Assembly (NCBI GenBank): GCA_028714275.1
Contig: JAQTMP010000028.1
Location: forward strand, 1 to 9,579
Length of the DNA stretch: 9,579 nt
Direction: 5' to 3'
Source of the DNA: Candidatus Paceibacterota bacterium
GTDB lineage: Bacteria > Patescibacteriota > Minisyncoccia > Phycocordibacterales > CAINVO01
The notes below the pieces were generated by a model. That model made no database searches and was not told the origin of the DNA. It saw nothing but the letters and a program-made list of their open reading frames with translations. Below are positions 7,597 to 9,579 of the stretch, one piece after another; positions within the stretch are counted from its first letter, which is position 1, and every line of letters begins with the position of its first letter. The translations under genes and the position numbers were made by a program.

Positions 7597-8337
7597 ATGC
7601 AGATTATATCATGGCTTAGGTTTTTATTTAAAGGGTTTTGGAGTTTTCTGGTGGATACTATTTTTCCAATAGACGGCCATGCCGCTAGTCAGACCGAGCG
7701 GATAGAGGATTTCTTGAAAATTCCCGTTGAAAGATTGCTAGAGTTGGCTGGACGAGAACATAAAAACACACCCCTAGCGTCAGTTTTGGTTGGACAGTCC
7801 AAGCTAGCTGCCTATGCTCTGCTTCAATATCAACACCCTTTGATCAGTCCAGTCTTGCGTGAGCTCAAAAAACGCCGAAATGAAGCCGTAGCGGCTAAGT
7901 TCGGCCTAATTTTGGCTGAATTTTTTCTAAAAAATATTGTCGAGCGAGAACATCAAATAATTGTGATCCCTATTCCCCTATCCAAAAGACGTCTGCATGA
8001 ACGAGGGTTCAATCAAAATGAGGAGCTGGCAAGAGCTTTCGTTGAGCACATGAATGAGACCACCGAAGCCATTTCCTTGGCTACAAATTTACTAATTAAA
8101 ACTACTGACACATTACCTCAAGCCAGTCTTTCGCAAAAAAAGCGTCTGAGCAATTTGAGAGATTGTTTTGTCATTCCTAAATCGAAAAATCTTTCAGAAA
8201 GCTTTTTCAATAGCCCTCACGCCATTTTTGTGATCATCGATGACATCACCACCACAGGTAGCACTTTTCAAGAAGCTTGCCGACCTCTGATTGCTCTCGG
8301 AGGGCCCAATATTATCTGTCTTGCCGTCGCCCACTAA
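7597..8337 (+). CDS. comF: ComF-family phosphoribosyltransferase-like competence protein
   Basis: The 246-residue protein has the ComF plan. The N-terminal LVDTIFPIDG corresponds to the family phrase LLDLLFPPxC, the middle has SPVLRELKKRRNEAVAAKFG, then VIPIPLSKRRLHERGFNQNEELARAF (about 128-153), and the phosphoribosyl-binding loop VIIDDITTTGST with Asp215 and Asp216. ComF (ComFC) acts in the cytoplasm in natural transformation, handling incoming single-stranded DNA, probably with the ComFA helicase. The N-terminal zinc-finger cysteines of most ComF proteins are all missing. It diverges from pilM with a 20-bp gap; AGGGAG at 7577-7582 is a possible but distant Shine-Dalgarno sequence (14 nt). 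The pairing with a pilus locus supports a DNA-uptake role. A general phosphoribosyltransferase is the less likely alternative. Confidence 0.9.
   Translation: MQIISWLRFLFKGFWSFLVDTIFPIDGHAASQTERIEDFLKIPVERLLELAGREHKNTPLASVLVGQSKLAAYALLQYQHPLISPVLRELKKRRNEAVAAKFGLILAEFFLKNIVEREHQIIVIPIPLSKRRLHERGFNQNEELARAFVEHMNETTEAISLATNLLIKTTDTLPQASLSQKKRLSNLRDCFVIPKSKNLSESFFNSPHAIFVIIDDITTTGSTFQEACRPLIALGGPNIICLAVAH
7603..7632 (-). promoter_or_regulatory. Promoter for the pilMNO-pilB transcript, inside the comF coding start
   Basis: On the minus strand TGA-TATAAT gives a consensus extended -10 (hexamer 7603-7608) with TTTAAA (7627-7632) 18 bp upstream as a -35 box matching TTGACA at four of six positions. 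Transcription would begin near 7596, about 20 nt before the pilM ATG. The site lies within the first twelve codons of comF, so the two genes share DNA for control and coding. Confidence 0.55.
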
Positions 8338-8366
8338 TTGAGAGGGAACAAAAGATGTGTTAAAGT
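8338..8366 (+). promoter_or_regulatory. Promoter for tRNA-Ser(GCU)
   Basis: TTGAGA (8338-8343, five of six matches to TTGACA) is followed after 17 bp by TGT-TAAAGT, an extended -10 with hexamer 8361-8366. It begins directly after the comF stop codon. Transcription would start near 8373, about 30 nt before the tRNA. Confidence 0.45.
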
Positions 8367-8402
8367 GGGCACGCAATAGTTGAGTAGACAGTGGGAGTAT
8401 AT

Positions 8403-8491
8403 GGAGACGTGTCAGAGTGGTCTAACGTACCTCTTTGCTAAAGAGGCAGGGGCTTTATACCCCCTCGCGAGTTCGAATCTCGCCGTCTCCG
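8403..8491 (+). tRNA. tRNA-Ser, anticodon GCU
   Basis: The acceptor stem pairs GGAGACG (8403-8409) with CGTCTCC (8484-8490), followed by discriminator G8491. The anticodon stem pairs CCTCT (8430-8434) with AGAGG (8442-8446) around the loop TTGCTAA, giving anticodon GCT at 8437-8439, which reads serine codons AGC and AGU. A long variable arm (GGGG and CCCC around an A/T loop, about 8449-8464) marks a class II tRNA, and the T arm is GCGAG-TTCGAAT-CTCGC (8467-8483). CCA is not encoded, so it must be added. The D stem is weak: by standard numbering only one of its three outer pairs is Watson-Crick, although A14, G18 and G19 are present. Confidence 0.93.
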
Positions 8492-8562
8492 CCGTGAACG
8501 AACGCAGTGAGTGAACAAGGAGACGAGCAAAGCCCTTGAGGGCTTTGCGTGCGAGATTCGAA
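8484..8562. repeat. Split inverted copy of the tRNA 3' end in its own trailer
   Basis: GGAGACG (8519-8525) is the exact reverse complement of the tRNA 3' acceptor strand (8484-8490), and GCGAGATTCGAA (8551-8562) is the exact reverse complement of the T loop and 3' T stem (8472-8483). The two parts lie in the nested order needed for one 19-bp stem, interrupted by a 25-nt insertion (8526-8550) that holds a perfect hairpin. The loop of the long stem contains GTGAAC twice (8494-8499 and 8511-8516). In the precursor RNA this stem would compete with correct folding of the tRNA. Confidence 0.65.
8527..8548 (+). repeat. Perfect hairpin, 9-bp stem and 4-nt loop
   Basis: GCAAAGCCC (8527-8535) pairs with GGGCTTTGC (8540-8548) around TTGA. 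It is G/C-rich and could act as a processing or transcription-slowing element behind the tRNA. The following bases (GTGCGAG) contain no T-run, so it is not a standard intrinsic terminator. Confidence 0.6.
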
Positions 8563-8638
8563 AAGGCTGAGTATATCGCGCGGAGCGGAGCGAGCACGAT
8601 ACGAAGCCTGTACCGCTCCTGTAAGGAGCGAATCTCGC
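8551..8638 (+). repeat. Nested stem-loop array downstream of tRNA-Ser(GCU)
   Basis: GCGAGATTCG (8551-8560) can pair with CGAATCTCGC (8629-8638). Inside it AGGCT (8564-8568) pairs with AGCCT (8605-8609), and TATCGCGC (8574-8581) pairs with GCACGATA (8594-8601) with one mismatch. A further perfect hairpin, CGCTCCT-GTA-AGGAGCG (8614-8630), overlaps the outer stem by two bases. The apical part is a GGAGCGGAGCGAGC-like low-complexity stretch. The gap 8492-8684 holds no credible gene; this structured repeat is what it contains. It could be a structured RNA, a miniature element or a processing signal. Confidence 0.55.
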
Positions 8639-8666
8639 ATTCCTCCCTAGTTGCTAAATTTTTAAA

Positions 8667-8694
8667 TTGTAAAAAACTCTCATAATGTTAAAAT
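8667..8694 (+). promoter_or_regulatory. Possible promoter giving a near-leaderless Nudix transcript
   Basis: TTGTAA (8667-8672) and TAAAAT (8689-8694) are 16 bp apart and match the consensus boxes at four and five of six positions. Transcription would begin around 8701, at or just before ATG 8703. In such an A/T-rich stretch the match could be chance. Confidence 0.3.
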
Positions 8695-8702
8695 TCTCCT
8701 AT

Positions 8703-9176
8703 ATGGAAATCAAAGACAAAGAGCTCCACCGCATCGCTACCACCTGCATTATTTATAATGCTCAGAATAAATATCTGGTCACCAAAAGAAGCCCGACTAA
8801 AAAAGTCCATCCAAACAAATGGACGGTGCCCGGCGGCGGCTTAAATGTCGACGATTATATCAACACTCCCCAAACTCTGGGCAATGCCGGCTGGTATGGT
8901 GCCATCGAAAAAGGCCTCTTGAGAGAAATAAAAGAAGAAGTAAACGTTGTGATCGGCAAAGCCAAATATCTTCTCGACCTTACTTTCATCCGACCAGACG
9001 GCGTCCCCGTCCTTGTCTTGAGCTACTACGCTCCCTATATTTCTGGAGAAGTGATGCTTGATGAAGACGCTGTAGAATACCGATGGGTGTCGCTGGAAGA
9101 AGCCAAAACTCTGGATCTCATTGCTGGGATTTATGAAGAAATTGAGGAGGTGGAAAATATATTAAAGAGTAGTTAA
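8703..9176 (+). CDS. Nudix hydrolase with an insertion in the Nudix box
   Basis: From ATG 8703 the protein has 157 residues. The fold is shown by HRIATTCIIY at 9-18, KYLVTKRSP, NKWTVPGGGL around 39-47, and the metal-binding helix REIKEE at 74-79 (Glu75, Glu78, Glu79). Nudix enzymes hydrolyse nucleoside diphosphates linked to another group, often to clean up damaged or surplus nucleotides; the substrate here is unknown. The Nudix box is stretched by about 15 residues between the glycines and REIKEE, with DDYINTP and GWYGAIEKGLL in between. The glutamate normally seven residues before the arginine is a glycine here. An upstream ATG at 8685 would add six residues (MLKFSY), but a -10-like TAAAAT (8689-8694) with TTGTAA (8667-8672) would place transcription at the 8703 start. 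Confidence 0.88.
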   Translation: MEIKDKELHRIATTCIIYNAQNKYLVTKRSPTKKVHPNKWTVPGGGLNVDDYINTPQTLGNAGWYGAIEKGLLREIKEEVNVVIGKAKYLLDLTFIRPDGVPVLVLSYYAPYISGEVMLDEDAVEYRWVSLEEAKTLDLIAGIYEEIEEVENILKSS

Positions 9177-9200
9177 CAAGTCAATAAAATATGCTACACT
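9173..9200 (+). promoter_or_regulatory. Promoter for the second tRNA-Ser
   Basis: TTAACA (9173-9178, five of six matches to the -35 consensus) precedes TGC-TACACT, an extended -10 with hexamer 9195-9200, by 16 bp. It overlaps the Nudix stop codon. Transcription would start near 9207, about 7 nt before the tRNA. Confidence 0.55.
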
Positions 9201-9213
9201 GCCTCCGTAAATT

Positions 9214-9300
9214 GGAGAGATGGATGAGTGGTTTAAATCAGCAGTTTACTAAACTGCCGAGCCTTAATTGGTTCCGTGAGTTCGAATCTCACTCTCTCCG
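9214..9300 (+). tRNA. tRNA-Ser with apparent anticodon ACU
   Basis: The acceptor stem pairs GGAGAGA (9214-9220) with TCTCTCC (9293-9299), with discriminator G9300. The D stem GAT/ATC (9223-9225 with 9237-9239) is complete and A14, G18 and G19 are present. The anticodon stem GCAGT/ACTGC (9241-9245 with 9253-9257) closes the seven-base loop TTACTAA, so the anticodon is ACT at 9248-9250, with U33 and A37 in place. The variable arm GAGCC/GGTTC (9259-9263 with 9270-9274) is long, and the T arm is GTGAG-TTCGAAT-CTCAC (9276-9292). The class II shape and G73 support serine. CCA is not encoded. An A at position 34 is rare in bacteria; every stem pairs, so the gene looks functional. Confidence 0.88.
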
Positions 9301-9579
9301 CAGCCAATTTATGTTTATGTGCATTTCCATGGGATAACAGCCCTTTATATGCCTGGATCGTCGCATCTGCCGTATTTTCTTTAAGCCTCTTAAACATCCT
9401 GCGTTTTGTTGTTGTCCGGATGACTCTATGGTCAAAAAAGTGCACCCATCCGAGAAAGTCAACACCCGAAGAGACAGTCTTGATAAAGACCTTATTAGGG
9501 TGGAGAGATAATTTGAGATTTATGCTAAGAAAATCATGGAATTGTTTTAAAATCTTTAACAACCACGCTCTGTCAGTAC
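9233..9579 (-). CDS. Reverse transcriptase, C-terminal part (cut by window edge)
   Basis: The minus-strand frame is open from the right edge (TDRAWLLKILKQFHDFL...) to a stop at 9233, so the gene begins outside the window. The segment LSLHPNKVFIKTVSSGVDFLGW followed by VHFFDHRVIRTTTKRRMFKRL is the region after the catalytic YxDD box in reverse transcriptases related to group II intron and DGR enzymes; AYKGLLSHGNAHK is the usual end of the thumb. The catalytic residues would lie just beyond the window. The last 20 or so residues, from about AAERVRFELTEP on, are the antisense translation of the tRNA gene at 9214-9300, so the natural C-terminus is probably replaced or slightly shortened. Whether it belongs to a DGR, an intron or another group cannot be told here. 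Confidence 0.75.
   Translation of the reverse strand, partial: TDRAWLLKILKQFHDFLSINLKLSLHPNKVFIKTVSSGVDFLGWVHFFDHRVIRTTTKRRMFKRLKENTADATIQAYKGLLSHGNAHKHKLAAERVRFELTEPIKARQFSKLLI

Larger units (their letters stand above)
8474..8646. repeat. Direct repeat of the tRNA-Ser(GCU) 3' end enclosing about 138 bp
   Basis: CGAATCTCGC, the end of the tRNA T arm at 8474-8483, recurs exactly at 8629-8638. In both copies a CTCC-ending tail follows (CGTCTCC in the tRNA, ATTCCTCC in the copy, ending at 8646). The arrangement resembles the left and right attachment sites of an element inserted in a tRNA 3' end. The enclosed piece holds no gene, only hairpins, so it would be a remnant or a non-autonomous element. 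A local duplication is the alternative. Confidence 0.5.

Noticed and set aside
8527..8548. Hairpin behind the tRNA as an intrinsic terminator
   Set aside because: The stem is good, but no run of T follows it.
8412..8640. Two minus-strand reading frames of about 61 codons (8412-8597 and 8455-8640)
   Set aside because: They are antisense translations of tRNA-Ser and its repeat trailer, giving the familiar false peptides of the type GEIRTREG and ARFELARG.
8492..8684. Retron-type or DGR template RNA for the nearby reverse transcriptase
   Set aside because: It lies downstream of the reverse transcriptase beyond a tRNA and the Nudix gene, copies tRNA sequence, and no variable-repeat partner is visible in the window.

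Overview
The window reads as a chromosomal piece of a Patescibacteria (Candidate Phyla Radiation) bacterium, probably of the Parcubacteria type. This is inferred from the form of its type IV pilus locus: a very short PilP-like protein, no secretin gene next to it, a stand-alone receiver protein inside the locus, A-rich leaders with no obvious Shine-Dalgarno sequences, and tRNA genes without an encoded CCA end. The standard code (TGA as stop) fits every gene. No database search was possible, so the phylum is a judgement from gene form and order.

Positions 1-7576 on the minus strand hold a type IV pilus assembly locus. In transcription order it is pilM, pilN-like, pilO-like, a pilP-like gene, pilB, a CheY-like receiver, pilT, pilC, and the first 25 codons of a type IV prepilin cut by the left edge. 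PilM, PilN, PilO and the PilP-like protein would form the inner-membrane alignment complex. PilC is the membrane platform, PilB the extension motor and PilT the retraction motor. The reading frames are tightly packed up to pilB. Three promoter-like sites divide the locus: ahead of pilM, between pilB and the receiver gene, and ahead of the prepilin.

At 7597-8337 a ComF-family gene diverges from pilM with only 20 bp between the start codons. ComF works in natural transformation, so a pilus locus beside comF suggests the pilus serves DNA uptake.

Positions 8338-9300 hold two class II serine tRNA genes flanking a Nudix hydrolase gene. The first is tRNA-Ser(GCU), followed by about 155 bp of nested inverted and direct repeats that copy its own 3' end. 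The second reads as having anticodon ACU, which is very unusual. Each tRNA has a promoter-like site starting at or overlapping the stop codon of the gene before it.

At the right edge (9233-9579, minus strand) is the C-terminal part of a reverse transcriptase. Its reading frame ends inside the antisense strand of the second tRNA. It resembles group II intron and diversity-generating retroelement (DGR) enzymes. The catalytic core lies outside the window and no template repeat is visible. The tRNA, repeat and reverse transcriptase end of the window is the least ordinary part.
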